The notes: generated by a model not told the origin, from the sequence alone. 64,000 nt of DNA from Arthrobacter citreus (GCF_009192745.1 NZ_VTFV01000002.1:806001-870000), one strand, 5' to 3'. Positions 8,258-17,007 are shown, counted from the first letter of the stretch. Made by a program: numbers and translations.

Positions 8258-8309
8258 TCGCATGAACGTTCGGTTGGCCGGGACATGCCCGGCCAACCGA
8301 ATGATCATA
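8258..8309 (-). promoter_or_regulatory. paaR promoter region with PaaR-like site and 13-bp inverted repeat
   Basis: On the minus strand a TATGAT -10-like hexamer (8304-8309) is followed by a perfect 13-bp inverted repeat with a 5-nt loop (8270-8282 with 8288-8300), then a second site of the form ACCGAACGTTCAT (8262-8274) resembling the paaI and paaA sites. The repeat has no T run, so an operator or mRNA hairpin is likelier than a paaK terminator. Confidence 0.5.
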
Positions 8310-8316
8310 ACGGCTG

Positions 8317-9660
8317 CTAAGCCGGCTTGTTCTCCTGCTTGCGCAGGTCGTAGATGCGGCGCAGCTTGCCGCTGGAGCGTGCCAGCGAGCCGGGCTCCAC
8401 AACATGGATGGCGCAGGAGGATCCGATATGGATCTTGATCTGGTTCTTCAGCTCAGCCGCTGCCTTGCTGCATTCATCGGCGGACGATTCAGCACGGCGC
8501 TCGATCTTCACAGCCAGCTCGTCCATGCGGTCCGGGCGGGTGATCTCCAGCTGGAAGTGCGGGCTCAGGGCCGGAATCCGCAGCGCGATTTCCTCGATCT
8601 GGCTGGGGAAGAGGTTCACGCCGCGCAGGATGATCATGTCGTCATTGCGGCCCGTGATGCGGCCCATGCGGCGCATGCCCGGACGTGCCGTGCCCGGCAG
8701 CAGCCGGGTCAGGTCGTGCGTGCGGTAGCGGATGATCGGCAGCGCTTCCTTGGTGAGGGACGTGAAGACCAGCTCACCGTGCTCGCCGTCGTCCAGCACC
8801 TTGGTGTCATCGAACGGGTCGATGATCTCCGGACGGAAGTGGTCCTCCCAGATATGGGCGCCATCCTTGGTTTCCACGCATTCGCCTGCCACGCCCGGGC
8901 CCATGACCTCGGAAAGGCCATAGATGTCGCAGGCGTCGATGTCCATCATCTGCTCAAGCTCATGCCGCATTTCCTCGGTCCACGGCTCGGCGCCCAAGAC
9001 GGCGTTCTTCAGTGAGGTGGAGCGCGGATCAATCCCGGCGCGCTTCATGGCATCGGCGATGGTCAGCAGGTAGGTGGGGGTAGCCAGGATGGTGTCCGGC
9101 TGGAAGTCCTGGATCAGCTGGATCTGGCGTTCGGTCTGGCCGCCGGACATCGGAATGACCGTGCAGCCCAGCTTCTCGGCGCCGAAGTGGGCGCCAAGGC
9201 CGCCGGTGAAGAGACCGTAACCGTAGGCGTTGTGGACCTTGTAATTTGACTTCACGCCGGAGGCACGCAGCGAGCGGGCCACCAGTGTTCCCCAGCGGTC
9301 AAGATCGCCCTTGGTGTAGCCGACCACGGTGGGGCGGCCGGTGGTGCCGGAAGAGGCGTGGATGCGGGAGACCTCGTCCATCGGCACGGCGAACATGCCA
9401 AACGGATAGCTCTGGCGCAGGTCTTCCTTGGTGGTGTAGGGGAACTTGGCCAGGTCGGAGAGTTCCTTGAGGTCGTCCGGGTGGACACCGGCGTCGTCGA
9501 ACTTCTTCGTGTACAGCGGCACCCGCTCATAGGCGTAGCGAACCGTCTCCTTGAGGCGGGTGAGCTGCAGGGCCTCGATCTGGTCCCGGCTCATGAGCTC
9601 CTCGGCGTCGAGGGTGGCGGGATCTGCTGCGGTGGCCTTGATGGCGGAGGCGGTATTCAT
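8317..9660 (-). CDS. paaK: PaaK: phenylacetate-CoA ligase
   Basis: 447 aa, the normal length. An adenylate-forming enzyme that activates phenylacetate with ATP and CoA, the first committed step of the pathway. Visible motifs are the P-loop SSGTTGRPTVVGYT (residues about 103-116), the core AYGYGLFTGGLG, YGLSEVMGPGVA and YRTHDLTRLLPG, and the C-terminal AMP-binding domain with the catalytic-lysine region SSGKLRRIYDLRKQ. It lies 86 nt downstream of paaI and is probably co-transcribed from the paaI promoter. PaaR follows directly. Confidence 0.95.
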   Translation of the reverse strand: MNTASAIKATAADPATLDAEELMSRDQIEALQLTRLKETVRYAYERVPLYTKKFDDAGVHPDDLKELSDLAKFPYTTKEDLRQSYPFGMFAVPMDEVSRIHASSGTTGRPTVVGYTKGDLDRWGTLVARSLRASGVKSNYKVHNAYGYGLFTGGLGAHFGAEKLGCTVIPMSGGQTERQIQLIQDFQPDTILATPTYLLTIADAMKRAGIDPRSTSLKNAVLGAEPWTEEMRHELEQMMDIDACDIYGLSEVMGPGVAGECVETKDGAHIWEDHFRPEIIDPFDDTKVLDDGEHGELVFTSLTKEALPIIRYRTHDLTRLLPGTARPGMRRMGRITGRNDDMIILRGVNLFPSQIEEIALRIPALSPHFQLEITRPDRMDELAVKIERRAESSADECSKAAAELKNQIKIHIGSSCAIHVVEPGSLARSSGKLRRIYDLRKQENKPA

Positions 9661-9746
9661 TGCATAGAACCTTTGGAAGAGGGGTGGGGCTTGATTGTGC
9701 AGTGCTGGGAAGGAAAACGAAAGAGCGGGATCCTGCGGGCCGAACC

Positions 9747-10223
9747 CTAGCTTCGGCGGGCAGGATTGGGAATGGTGCGGGAGCGTCCCCTGAATTCAGC
9801 GATGACGCGCGTGGTGCCGTCAGGGGACTCCGCGGTGACCTCGATGTCGTAGACGCCGCTGCGGCCTGCTGCCGCCCGGCGGCTGGCTTCTGCCCGGAGC
9901 TTATCGCCGGCACGGGCTGAGGAGATGAAGTTGATGTCCGCGCCGGAAGCCACGGTGATGGTGTCCATGTTCGCCAGGGAATCGGCGCCGCTTGGGTTGC
10001 AGGCCAGCGCGAACGCGGTGTCGGCGAATGCGAAAACCATGCCGCCGTGGGCGATTGAAAACCCGTTGAGCATCTCGGGGCGCAGGTCCATGGTGATCAC
10101 GGCGTAGCCGTCCGCCAGGTCCTGGACCGAAATGCCAAGCCATTCAGACGTCGCGTCGTGCTCAAGGATGGGATGTGCCAGGCGCATTTCGCGGGCCGGG
10201 GCAGTGACGCCGGTGTCAGCCAT
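9747..10223 (-). CDS. paaI: PaaI: hotdog-fold acyl-CoA thioesterase
   Basis: 158 aa. The hotdog helix motif AHGGMVFAFADTAFALACN is characteristic of PaaI, which hydrolyses (hydroxy)phenylacetyl-CoA or ring-1,2-epoxide-derived dead-end CoA esters to recover CoA. The N-terminal part LGISVQDLADGYAVITMDL and the C-terminal strand VYDIEVTAESPDG fit the 4HBT fold. Its ATG has GGGAACC-type spacing only; translation may depend on AAAGAGAGG about 10 nt upstream. It is the first gene of the paaI-paaK(-paaR) minus-strand unit. Confidence 0.93.
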   Translation of the reverse strand: MADTGVTAPAREMRLAHPILEHDATSEWLGISVQDLADGYAVITMDLRPEMLNGFSIAHGGMVFAFADTAFALACNPSGADSLANMDTITVASGADINFISSARAGDKLRAEASRRAAAGRSGVYDIEVTAESPDGTTRVIAEFRGRSRTIPNPARRS

Positions 10224-10242
10224 GGGAACCCTCTCTTTTCTT

Positions 10243-10287
10243 TACCGAATGTTCATTAGGTAATCCTGTGAGCGTTATCACTGTCAA
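10243..10287 (-). promoter_or_regulatory. paaI-paaK promoter with PaaR-like operator
   Basis: Minus strand: a consensus -35 TTGACA (10282-10287) is followed after about 19 nt by a region holding TACCTA, overlapping an 18-bp site that reads TACCGAATGTTCATTAGG on the plus strand (10243-10260). That site has the same ACCGA-NN-GTTC core as the sites before paaA and paaR. Confidence 0.6.
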
Positions 10288-10369
10288 GTCGAGACGGGAC
10301 TGCGCCGCCGTGGGCCCGTCCCGCTGCGTAACAACCCGGCACTCCCAGCCTGCACAAAGGGTCATGGAC

Positions 10370-10381
10370 TAGCCTGTTGTG
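10370..10381 (+). promoter_or_regulatory. Leaderless-type -10 promoter element
   Basis: TAGCCT (10370-10375) lies exactly six bases before GTG 10382. This spacing selects 10382 over the adjacent in-frame GTG 10379. Confidence 0.55.
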
Positions 10382-11152
10382 GTGATCTCCGCCACAGCTG
10401 CTCCCGCTGCGCTGCAGCCAAAGTCCTCGCTCTTGCCGGAATGGCTGGATCCCCAGGTCTTCCTCGCCGACCCCGCAATCGGTCCGTGGGTGGTGCTGCT
10501 GATCTGCGGCATCGTCTTCGTGGAGACCGGATTGCTCATCGGCTTCTTCCTCCCCGGAGATTCCCTGCTCTTCACCGCGGGACTGCTGGTTGCCACGGGG
10601 GCCGTGCAAATCAACATCTGGGTGCTCATCCTGCTGATCGCCCTCTGCGCGTTCGCCGGAGACCAGCTCGGGTACTTCATCGGCCGCAAGGCCGGGCCCG
10701 TGGTCTTCAACAGACCCGAATCCAGGTTCTTCCACCAGGAGAACGTGGAGCGTGCTGAGGCCTTCTTTGCCCGCCACGGCGGCAAAGCCGTGGTGCTGGC
10801 CCGCTTCATCCCGGTGATCCGCACCTTCACCCCGGTGGTGGCCGGCGTCGGACGGATGCACTACGCCACCTTCATTGCCTACAACGCCATCGGCGGAGCC
10901 GTCTGGGCGCTCTCCGTCACCCTGCTGGGCTACATCCTGGGGGACCGGGTCCCGTTTGTGCGGGACAACCTGGACCTGATCTTCCTGGGCGTCATCGGCC
11001 TGACGCTGGTCTTTGTGGTCGCGGGCCTGTTCCGGCCCGGCCGCCGGACGCAGCGTACGGCGAAGCAGCAAGATGCGCCGGAGCAGAAAGGCGTGCGGAA
11101 GCCGCGGCCAATGCCCCGCCCCCGGCCCGAAGCTGCCGCCGGGGAGGACTGA
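10382..11152 (+). CDS. DedA/SNARE-associated family membrane protein
   Basis: 256 aa. About five to six hydrophobic segments surround the family hallmarks FFLPGDSLLF near residue 58, GDQLGYFIGRKAG and the re-entrant motif RFIPVIRTFTPVVAGVGRM. DedA proteins are inner-membrane flippases or transporters for polyprenyl-phosphate or phospholipid head groups and influence envelope integrity (known for the family). The C-terminal 40 residues are basic and proline-rich, probably cytoplasmic. The gene stands alone inside the paa region and is divergent from paaI. It has no evident role in phenylacetate metabolism. Confidence 0.9.
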   Translation: MISATAAPAALQPKSSLLPEWLDPQVFLADPAIGPWVVLLICGIVFVETGLLIGFFLPGDSLLFTAGLLVATGAVQINIWVLILLIALCAFAGDQLGYFIGRKAGPVVFNRPESRFFHQENVERAEAFFARHGGKAVVLARFIPVIRTFTPVVAGVGRMHYATFIAYNAIGGAVWALSVTLLGYILGDRVPFVRDNLDLIFLGVIGLTLVFVVAGLFRPGRRTQRTAKQQDAPEQKGVRKPRPMPRPRPEAAAGED

Positions 11153-11154
11153 AA

Positions 11155-11198
11155 ACGGCGCAGGCCGGGCACCCACAGGGGCACCCGGCCTACGCCGT
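11155..11198. terminator. Bidirectional hairpin terminator
   Basis: Arms 11155-11169 and 11184-11198 pair over 15 positions with one mismatch. The hairpin lies between the converging dedA and oligopeptidase genes. Confidence 0.7.
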
Positions 11199-11214
11199 CG
11201 TTCTTCGCTGCTTC

Positions 11215-13398
11215 CTACCGGGCCGCAGCCGCCGGTGAGCTGACCCCGGGAAGCAGATCCCGGGCATCCAGCGCCGAGAGCACAAAGGCGTAGTCCCAGG
11301 CACGGTCCTTCCAGGCCTCGTAGCGGCCGGAGGCACCGCCGTGCCCGCCGTCCATTTCGATCTTCAGCACCACAGGCTCGGAGCCGGTGGTGGTTTCGCG
11401 CAGCTTGGCCACCCACTTGGCCGGCTCCACGTACAGCACGCGGGTGTCGTTGAAGCTGGTGACGGCGGCGATACGCGGATACTCGACGGCTCGCACGTTC
11501 TCATACGGGCTGTACTCGCTCATGTAGCGGTACACCTCGGGATCGGTGATCGGGTTGCCCCATTCCTCCCACTCCAGCGCGGACAGCGGCAGGTTGGGAT
11601 CCAGGATGGTGGTCAGCGCATCCACGAACGGCACCTGCGCCACGATCGCCCGGTACTTCTCCGGAGCCAGGTTCGCCACGGCGCCCATGAGGAGTCCGCC
11701 GGCGGAGCCGCCCATGGCCGCGATCCGGGCCGGGTCAACCCAGCCCGACGCCGCCATGTGGTCGGTCGCTGCCACGAAGTCGGTGAAGGTGTTCTTCTTG
11801 TTCAGCTTCTTGCCCTGGTCGTACCAGGCCCGGCCCATCTCGCCGCCGCCGCGGATATGGGCAACGACAAAGATGACGCCGCGGTCCAGCAGGGAGAGCC
11901 GGGCAATGTTGAAGGCCGGGTCCATGGAGATTTCGTAGCTGCCGTACGCGTAGATCAGGGCGGGATTGGAACCGTCCCGGGCCACCTCGGCCCGGCGCAG
12001 CACAGAGAGCGGAATCCGGGTGCCGTCAGCCGCCGTCGCCCAGTCACGCTCCGCCACGTACTGTGCGGGATCATAGTTCCCCCGCACCGGGGTTTCCTTC
12101 CGCAGCTGCAGTTCGCCGGTGGCCAGCACGTAGTCGTAGACACGCGGCGGTGTCAGGTAGGAGGTGTAGCTTAGGCGGATGATCGGCGAATCGTATTCTG
12201 CGTTGGTCAGGCCTGCGGTGTAGAGCTCCTCGTCGAAGGCGGGTTCCGACGGCGCTGCCTGCTCCGGGGTGCCGATGCCGGCCAGCGGCAGGATCTGCAC
12301 GCGCTCGGTGGTGTCCTTGCGGACCGAAACCAGGAGGTGCGTGGAGGTGACGGACACCCCGTTGACCCGCACGGCGTCGTCGTGCGCCACCACGGTTTGC
12401 CACTGCTGTTCGCTCAGCGGCTTGGCGAATTCACCCTCCGCGACCAGGGACACCATGGAGTTCAGGGCGTTCCTGTTGTGGGTAATAAGGTACTGCCGTT
12501 CCCCGTTTCGGGTGAACGGTTCTGCTTCATAGAGGATCCGCTCGCTGCGAGGGATCAGGGTCCGCACGGTGTCCGACGCGTCGTCGAAATCCATCACCCG
12601 GTACTCGCTGTATTCGGAGCAGCTGACGCCGATCAGCAGCTGCTTCCGGTCTGCGGAGAGGTCGAAGCCCGTCCACATGGCGACGTCGTCTTCCTGATAA
12701 AGAACGGTGTCCTCACTGACATCGGTGCCCAGGGTGTGCGCCTTGATCTGGTAGGGACGCCAGGAATCATCGACGACGGTGTAGAAAACGCGGGTGCCGT
12801 CCGGTGAGAAGGCGAGCGAGTAGAACACGTTGGAAACGACGTCGGGCAGCAGTTCACCGGTGCGCAGATCCTTGATCCGCAGCGTGAAGCGCTCGTCTCC
12901 GGCATTGTCCTCACAGTAGGCCAGCAGGTTGCCGTCCTCGGTGACGGCCAGCCCGCCCAGGGAGAAGAAGGGCTTGCCTTCGGCTTCGGCATTGCCGTCA
13001 ATCAGGATCTGTTCCCCGGGCACGGGAACGCCGGGTTCGACGACGGGAGGGGTCCAGTCCGCGTGCAGGTCACCGGTGTCCCGGGCTGCGGTGCGGCAGT
13101 GGATCGCGTACTGCTGGCCTTCCTCGGTGCGGGTGTAGTACCACCAGCCGCGCTTGCGCGCCGGAACTGAAAGGTCGGTTTCAACGGTGCGGGCCCTGAT
13201 CTCGTCGAAGATCTCCTGCCGCAGCGGCTCCTGGTCTGCGGTAACGGCCTCGGTGTAGGCGTTCTCCGCGTTGAGGTGCTGAACCACCTCCGGGTTTTCC
13301 TTCTCCCGCATCCATTCGTAGTCGTCGGTGAACGTTTCACCGTGGTGGGTACGTTCGACGGGGACTTTTTTCGCGGCCGGGGGAACAGGTGTAGTCAT
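11215..13398 (-). CDS. ptrB: Oligopeptidase B (protease II), prolyl oligopeptidase family
   Basis: 727 aa from ATG 13398; the open frame extends to 13422, but TATATT exactly six bases upstream of 13398 indicates a leaderless start there. The N-terminal beta-propeller (about 60-400) precedes an alpha/beta hydrolase domain with nucleophile motif GGSAGGLLMGA, Asp in SFNDTRVLYVEPAKW and His in DGGHGGASGR. The HIRGGGEMGRAWYDQGKKLNKKNTF region is typical of oligopeptidase B, a cytosolic serine peptidase cutting short peptides after basic residues. No signal peptide. It is convergent with dedA. Confidence 0.94.
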   Translation of the reverse strand: MTTPVPPAAKKVPVERTHHGETFTDDYEWMREKENPEVVQHLNAENAYTEAVTADQEPLRQEIFDEIRARTVETDLSVPARKRGWWYYTRTEEGQQYAIHCRTAARDTGDLHADWTPPVVEPGVPVPGEQILIDGNAEAEGKPFFSLGGLAVTEDGNLLAYCEDNAGDERFTLRIKDLRTGELLPDVVSNVFYSLAFSPDGTRVFYTVVDDSWRPYQIKAHTLGTDVSEDTVLYQEDDVAMWTGFDLSADRKQLLIGVSCSEYSEYRVMDFDDASDTVRTLIPRSERILYEAEPFTRNGERQYLITHNRNALNSMVSLVAEGEFAKPLSEQQWQTVVAHDDAVRVNGVSVTSTHLLVSVRKDTTERVQILPLAGIGTPEQAAPSEPAFDEELYTAGLTNAEYDSPIIRLSYTSYLTPPRVYDYVLATGELQLRKETPVRGNYDPAQYVAERDWATAADGTRIPLSVLRRAEVARDGSNPALIYAYGSYEISMDPAFNIARLSLLDRGVIFVVAHIRGGGEMGRAWYDQGKKLNKKNTFTDFVAATDHMAASGWVDPARIAAMGGSAGGLLMGAVANLAPEKYRAIVAQVPFVDALTTILDPNLPLSALEWEEWGNPITDPEVYRYMSEYSPYENVRAVEYPRIAAVTSFNDTRVLYVEPAKWVAKLRETTTGSEPVVLKIEMDGGHGGASGRYEAWKDRAWDYAFVLSALDARDLLPGVSSPAAAAR

Positions 13399-13410
13399 GT
13401 CCCGAATATA
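13399..13410 (-). promoter_or_regulatory. Leaderless-type -10 promoter element
   Basis: On the minus strand TATATT (13405-13410) lies six bases before ATG 13398 of the oligopeptidase B gene. Confidence 0.55.
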
Positions 13411-13493
13411 TCGATCCCTCAACCAGCCCGCGATGGGCCGCGCCCCCTTTATGCTGGCGGCTTATGCGCCGCCGCGGCTGCCCCGCGGCGTAC

Positions 13494-14063
13494 CTAGCGG
13501 CCCAGCAGGATCCAGGCACTGAACATGCCCGCAGCGGCGAAGAACACCCAGTTGGCCAGCACCAGTGCCAGGGTGTGGGCGAAGGGCCTGTGGCCGTGCA
13601 GGCTTCTTACGTGGGCGGGATCCTGGCTGGCAGGCCCGCGGCGGAACTGGGACCACAGGGAGGTGGCCAGCAGCAGGCCACCGCCGGCCGCGGCGACCGG
13701 AAAAGCCGGCAGTGTCAGGATCACCGTGGCGCCCGCAGTCCAGAACAGGAGGACGTGCGCCACGACGACGCCGGCCAGGACGGCCAGCGGGCGGCCGGGC
13801 CGTCCCGCGAGGGCCGCGGGCAGATACCGGGGTGTGGCACCCGCCGCTGCCAGGAGTGTCAGAACTATGGCCAGCCCGCTCACTGTGATGCCGAGGGTGC
13901 CGCCGGTGGACGCCACGGCAGCGGCCACGGCGCAGAACCCCAGCAGGCCCAGCAGGATCGGCACCAGCAGGTGTGCGGCCATGCCGGGCGCGGAAGCCTG
14001 TGCGGAAGCCTCCGCGGCAGCCGGACGTATCCGGGTGCGCTCGGACGCTTCACTGCCTGCCAT
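13494..14063 (-). CDS. Multi-pass membrane protein of unknown function
   Basis: 189 aa. A hydrophilic N-terminus (about 27 residues) is followed by roughly five hydrophobic segments rich in Ala, Leu and Val, with a cytoplasmic-type basic loop RRGPASQDPAHVRSLHGHRPFAH before the last one. I recognise no family. ATG has AGGAGG about nine bases upstream. It lies upstream of oligopeptidase B on the same strand, but the latter has its own promoter. It is divergent from paaA. Confidence 0.6.
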   Translation of the reverse strand: MAGSEASERTRIRPAAAEASAQASAPGMAAHLLVPILLGLLGFCAVAAAVASTGGTLGITVSGLAIVLTLLAAAGATPRYLPAALAGRPGRPLAVLAGVVVAHVLLFWTAGATVILTLPAFPVAAAGGGLLLATSLWSQFRRGPASQDPAHVRSLHGHRPFAHTLALVLANWVFFAAAGMFSAWILLGR

Positions 14064-14178
14064 GCTGTGGTTCCTCCTGCCTGGGCTGATAGATCAAAGG
14101 TAGCCGCTGCCCCGCCTCCGTGCCGCCACGGCGTCTCCCGCCGCCTCGCCGTCACGGCCGCGCAAAACGGATTCCGCC

Positions 14179-14227
14179 TTGACGTGCCGTCGCTCACACG
14201 CATATCCTGAACGAACGGTCGGTAATT
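14179..14227 (+). promoter_or_regulatory. paaABCDE promoter and PaaR-type operator
   Basis: TTGACG (14179-14184) and TATCCT (14203-14208) form a -35/-10 pair with an 18-nt spacer. A 22-bp PaaR-like site (14206-14227) overlaps the -10 and start region. On the reverse strand it reads TACCGACCGTTCGTTCAG, closely matching the paaZ site. Confidence 0.7.
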
Positions 14228-14289
14228 ATTGGCCGAACGACTTCCGCGGAGCTGTCCGCGGCCACGTGGAAAACAGTGAGGTGACATCT

Positions 14290-15273
14290 ATGGCTACGCA
14301 GGCAGAGTTGTACGCAGTCCCGGCCCAGCAGGACGATGACGCAGCCGGGCAGGCAGCATTCGACGCGATCATCGCCGACGACTCGCGGATCGAGCCCCGC
14401 GACTGGATGCCGGAAGGCTACCGGAAGACCCTGGTCCGCCAGGTCTCCCAGCACGCGCACTCCGAGATCATCGGCATGCAGCCTGAAGCCAACTGGATCA
14501 CCCGTGCCCCCTCACTGAAGCGCAAGGCCATCCTCCTGGCCAAGGTCCAGGACGAAGCCGGCCACGGCCTCTACCTCTACTCCGCCGCCGAGACCCTCGG
14601 AACGCCGCGGGACAAGATGACCGAAGACCTCATCGCCGGCAAGGCCCGCTACTCAAGTATCTTCAACTACCCCACCCGCAGCTGGGCAGACATGGGCGCC
14701 ATTGGCTGGCTCGTTGACGGCGCCGCCATCTGCAACCAGGTCCCGCTCTGCCGCGCCTCCTACGGACCCTACGGCCGTGCCATGGTCCGTATCTGCAAGG
14801 AAGAATCCTTCCACCAGCGCCAGGGATTCGAGATCCTGCTCGAGCTGGCCAACGGCACCGAGGCGCAGAAGCAGATGGCCCAGGACGCCATCAACCGCTG
14901 GTACGCCCCGGCCCTGATGATGTTCGGCCCGCCGGATGATGATTCTCCCAACTCCCGCCAGTCAATGGCCTGGAACATCAAGCGCTTCTCCAACGACGAG
15001 CTGCGCCAGCGCTTTGTCGGCATGATCTACGAGCAGGTCAAGGTCCTTGGCCTGACCCTCCCCGATGACCAGATCCGGTTCAACGAAGAAACCGGCAAAT
15101 GGGAGCACGGACCGCTGGACTGGAACGAGTTCAAGGAAGTCCTTGCAGGACGCGGCCCGTGCAACTCGCAGCGGCTGGCCCGCCGCCGCGAAGCACACGA
15201 AGACGGCGCCTGGGTGCGCGAAGCAGCAGCTGCGTACGCGGCAAAGCAGGCACGAAAGACAGAGGTGGCATAA
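14290..15273 (+). CDS. paaA: PaaA: catalytic subunit of ring-1,2-phenylacetyl-CoA epoxidase
   Basis: 327 aa from ATG 14290; earlier in-frame codons overlap the operator, and GAGGTG precedes this ATG. PaaA is a bacterial multicomponent monooxygenase-like alpha subunit with a di-iron centre. Iron-ligand motifs are visible as [12 protein letters not shown] and [13 protein letters not shown]. It epoxidises the aromatic ring of phenylacetyl-CoA in complex with PaaB and PaaC, receiving electrons from PaaE. First gene of a tight operon paaABCDE-paaG. PaaB begins two bases after its stop. Confidence 0.97.
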   Translation: MATQAELYAVPAQQDDDAAGQAAFDAIIADDSRIEPRDWMPEGYRKTLVRQVSQHAHSEIIGMQPEANWITRAPSLKRKAILLAKVQDEAGHGLYLYSAAETLGTPRDKMTEDLIAGKARYSSIFNYPTRSWADMGAIGWLVDGAAICNQVPLCRASYGPYGRAMVRICKEESFHQRQGFEILLELANGTEAQKQMAQDAINRWYAPALMMFGPPDDDSPNSRQSMAWNIKRFSNDELRQRFVGMIYEQVKVLGLTLPDDQIRFNEETGKWEHGPLDWNEFKEVLAGRGPCNSQRLARRREAHEDGAWVREAAAAYAAKQARKTEVA

Positions 15274-15275
15274 GC

Positions 15276-15638
15276 ATGGTTTCCGGTTCCACAACGGGCG
15301 ATGACGGCACGAAGACGGCGGCAACGTCCGGTTCGGTGGCGCCCGACACGGGCGTAAACGCGGCCTGGCCGCTCTGGGAAGTGTTTGTCCGCTCCTCCCG
15401 CGGACTCTCCCACGTCCACGCAGGTTCGCTGCACGCGCCCGACGCCGACATGGCGCTGCGCAACGCACGCGACCTATACACCCGGCGCAACGAAGGCGTT
15501 TCGCTCTGGGTGGTTCCGGCCGAGGCGATCATCTCCTCCGACCCCGATGCCAAGGGCCAGTTCTTCGAGTCCCCGCAGGGCAAGGACTACCGGCACGCAA
15601 CGTACTACCGCAAGTCCGAAGGGGTGAAGCACCTGTGA
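15276..15638 (+). CDS. paaB: PaaB: phenylacetyl-CoA epoxidase subunit
   Basis: 120 aa from ATG 15276, two bases after the paaA stop; earlier in-frame codons fall inside paaA. The family core runs from WPLWEVFVRSSRGLSHVHAGSLHAPD through YTRRNEGVSLWVVPAEAI to KDYRHATYY. A 30-residue Gly/Thr-rich N-terminal extension is present compared with the short E. coli protein. PaaB bridges PaaAC heterodimers. Its stop overlaps the paaC start in a GTGA arrangement, implying translational coupling. Confidence 0.95.
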   Translation: MVSGSTTGDDGTKTAATSGSVAPDTGVNAAWPLWEVFVRSSRGLSHVHAGSLHAPDADMALRNARDLYTRRNEGVSLWVVPAEAIISSDPDAKGQFFESPQGKDYRHATYYRKSEGVKHL

Positions 15639-16453
15639 ACACGGACAGCGCCACCCGCATCACCCCGGGCAACGCCCTCCGCCCGGAGGACATTGCAGCC
15701 TCTGATGCCAAGGCCCCCGAAGCCGTCGCGGAGTACGCGCTCCGCCTGGGCGACGACGCACTGATCCTGGCCCAGCGCCTGGGCTGGTGGGTTGCCCGGG
15801 CCCCGGAGCTGGAAGAGGACATTGCCCTTTCCAACATCGCCCTGGACCTGATTGGTCATGCCCGGTCCTTCCTCACCTACGCCGGCACTGCCTGGGACAA
15901 GACCGAGGATGACCTGGCCTACTGGCGAGGTGAAGAGGAATACCGTTCCGCCCACATCGTGGAGCAGGAAAACGGCGACTTCGCCAAGACGATTGCCCGC
16001 CAGCTGGTGGTCTCCTTCTTCCAGTACGAGCTTTACACCGCCATGCTCTCCTCCAAGGACGAGACCCTGGCGGCCATCGCGGCCAAGGCCGTGAAGGAAG
16101 TCGACTACCACCGCGACCACAGCGCCCAGTGGGTGCTGCGCCTGGGCCAGGGAACCGAGGAATCACGCACCCGGATGATCCGCGCCCTGGAACTCATCTG
16201 GCCGTACGTGGGCGAGCTGTTCGAGGACGATGACCTGGTTCGCTCCCTCGACGGAATCGCCGTCGTGCCCTCCACGCTCCGCGCTGCCTTCGATGAGAAG
16301 GTCGGTGCCGTGCTGGCCGAAGCCGAGCTCGAAGCCCCAGAGGTGCAGCCCGCACCGGGCGGCGGACGCCGCGGCGAGCACAGCGAGTACCTCGGCTACA
16401 TCCTGGCTGAGCTCCAGGTGCTGGCCCGCCAGCACCCCGGTGCAACCTGGTAA
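15635..16453 (+). CDS. paaC: PaaC: structural subunit of phenylacetyl-CoA epoxidase
   Basis: 272 aa, starting with GTG that overlaps the paaB stop. It has the ferritin-like helical fold of PaaA but serves as the structural beta subunit; recognisable segments are LAQRLGWWVARAPELEEDIALSNIALDLIGHARSFL and KEVDYHRDHSAQWVLRLGQGTEESRTRM. Member of the paaABCDE operon, five bases before paaD. Confidence 0.95.
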   Translation: MNTDSATRITPGNALRPEDIAASDAKAPEAVAEYALRLGDDALILAQRLGWWVARAPELEEDIALSNIALDLIGHARSFLTYAGTAWDKTEDDLAYWRGEEEYRSAHIVEQENGDFAKTIARQLVVSFFQYELYTAMLSSKDETLAAIAAKAVKEVDYHRDHSAQWVLRLGQGTEESRTRMIRALELIWPYVGELFEDDDLVRSLDGIAVVPSTLRAAFDEKVGAVLAEAELEAPEVQPAPGGGRRGEHSEYLGYILAELQVLARQHPGATW

Positions 16454-16458
16454 CAGCT

Positions 16459-17004
16459 ATGAACGAGACTGAGGCAGCACCCCCCGTCGACGCCGCAGCC
16501 AGTACGCAGCTGCGACCCGCGGACCCCGCATCAGCGGCCGCCTGGGACGTAGCGGCGACAGTCTGCGACCCGGAAATCCCGGTCCTGACCATTGAGGACC
16601 TGGGTGTTCTGCGGGCCGTTCAGGTCCAGCAGGACAACTCGGTGCGGGTGGCCATCACCCCCACTTACTCCGGCTGCCCCGCCATGGACGCGATCCGCGA
16701 CGACGTCACCGCCGCGCTCGTTGCCGCCGGCTACGGACCGGTCCGCGTGGACCTGGTCCTGGCCCCGGCCTGGACCACGGACTGGATGAGCGAATCCGGC
16801 AAGACCAAACTCAACGAGTACGGCATCGCCCCGCCCACCGGCCGGGCCGCTGCCGGACCCGTCCGGCTGGGCCTTAGCGTCAAGTGCCCCCAGTGCTCCT
16901 CACTCAACACGCGTGAAATGACACGCTTTGGCTCTACTTCCTGCAAGGCGCTGTACGTCTGCCGCGACTGCCAGGAACCCTTCGACTACTTCAAGGTGCT
17001 CTAA
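16459..17004 (+). CDS. paaD: PaaD: Fe-S maturation factor for the epoxidase system
   Basis: 181 aa. The N-terminal MIP18/DUF59 domain (AATVCDPEIPVLTIEDLGVL, YSGCPAMDAI) is followed by a C-terminal zinc-ribbon-like tail with CPQC and CRDC pairs (residues about 138-172). PaaD is thought to help assemble the PaaE iron-sulfur cluster or the di-iron centre. Tightly placed between paaC and paaE (three bases to the next start). Confidence 0.94.
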   Translation: MNETEAAPPVDAAASTQLRPADPASAAAWDVAATVCDPEIPVLTIEDLGVLRAVQVQQDNSVRVAITPTYSGCPAMDAIRDDVTAALVAAGYGPVRVDLVLAPAWTTDWMSESGKTKLNEYGIAPPTGRAAAGPVRLGLSVKCPQCSSLNTREMTRFGSTSCKALYVCRDCQEPFDYFKVL

Positions 17005-17007
17005 ACC

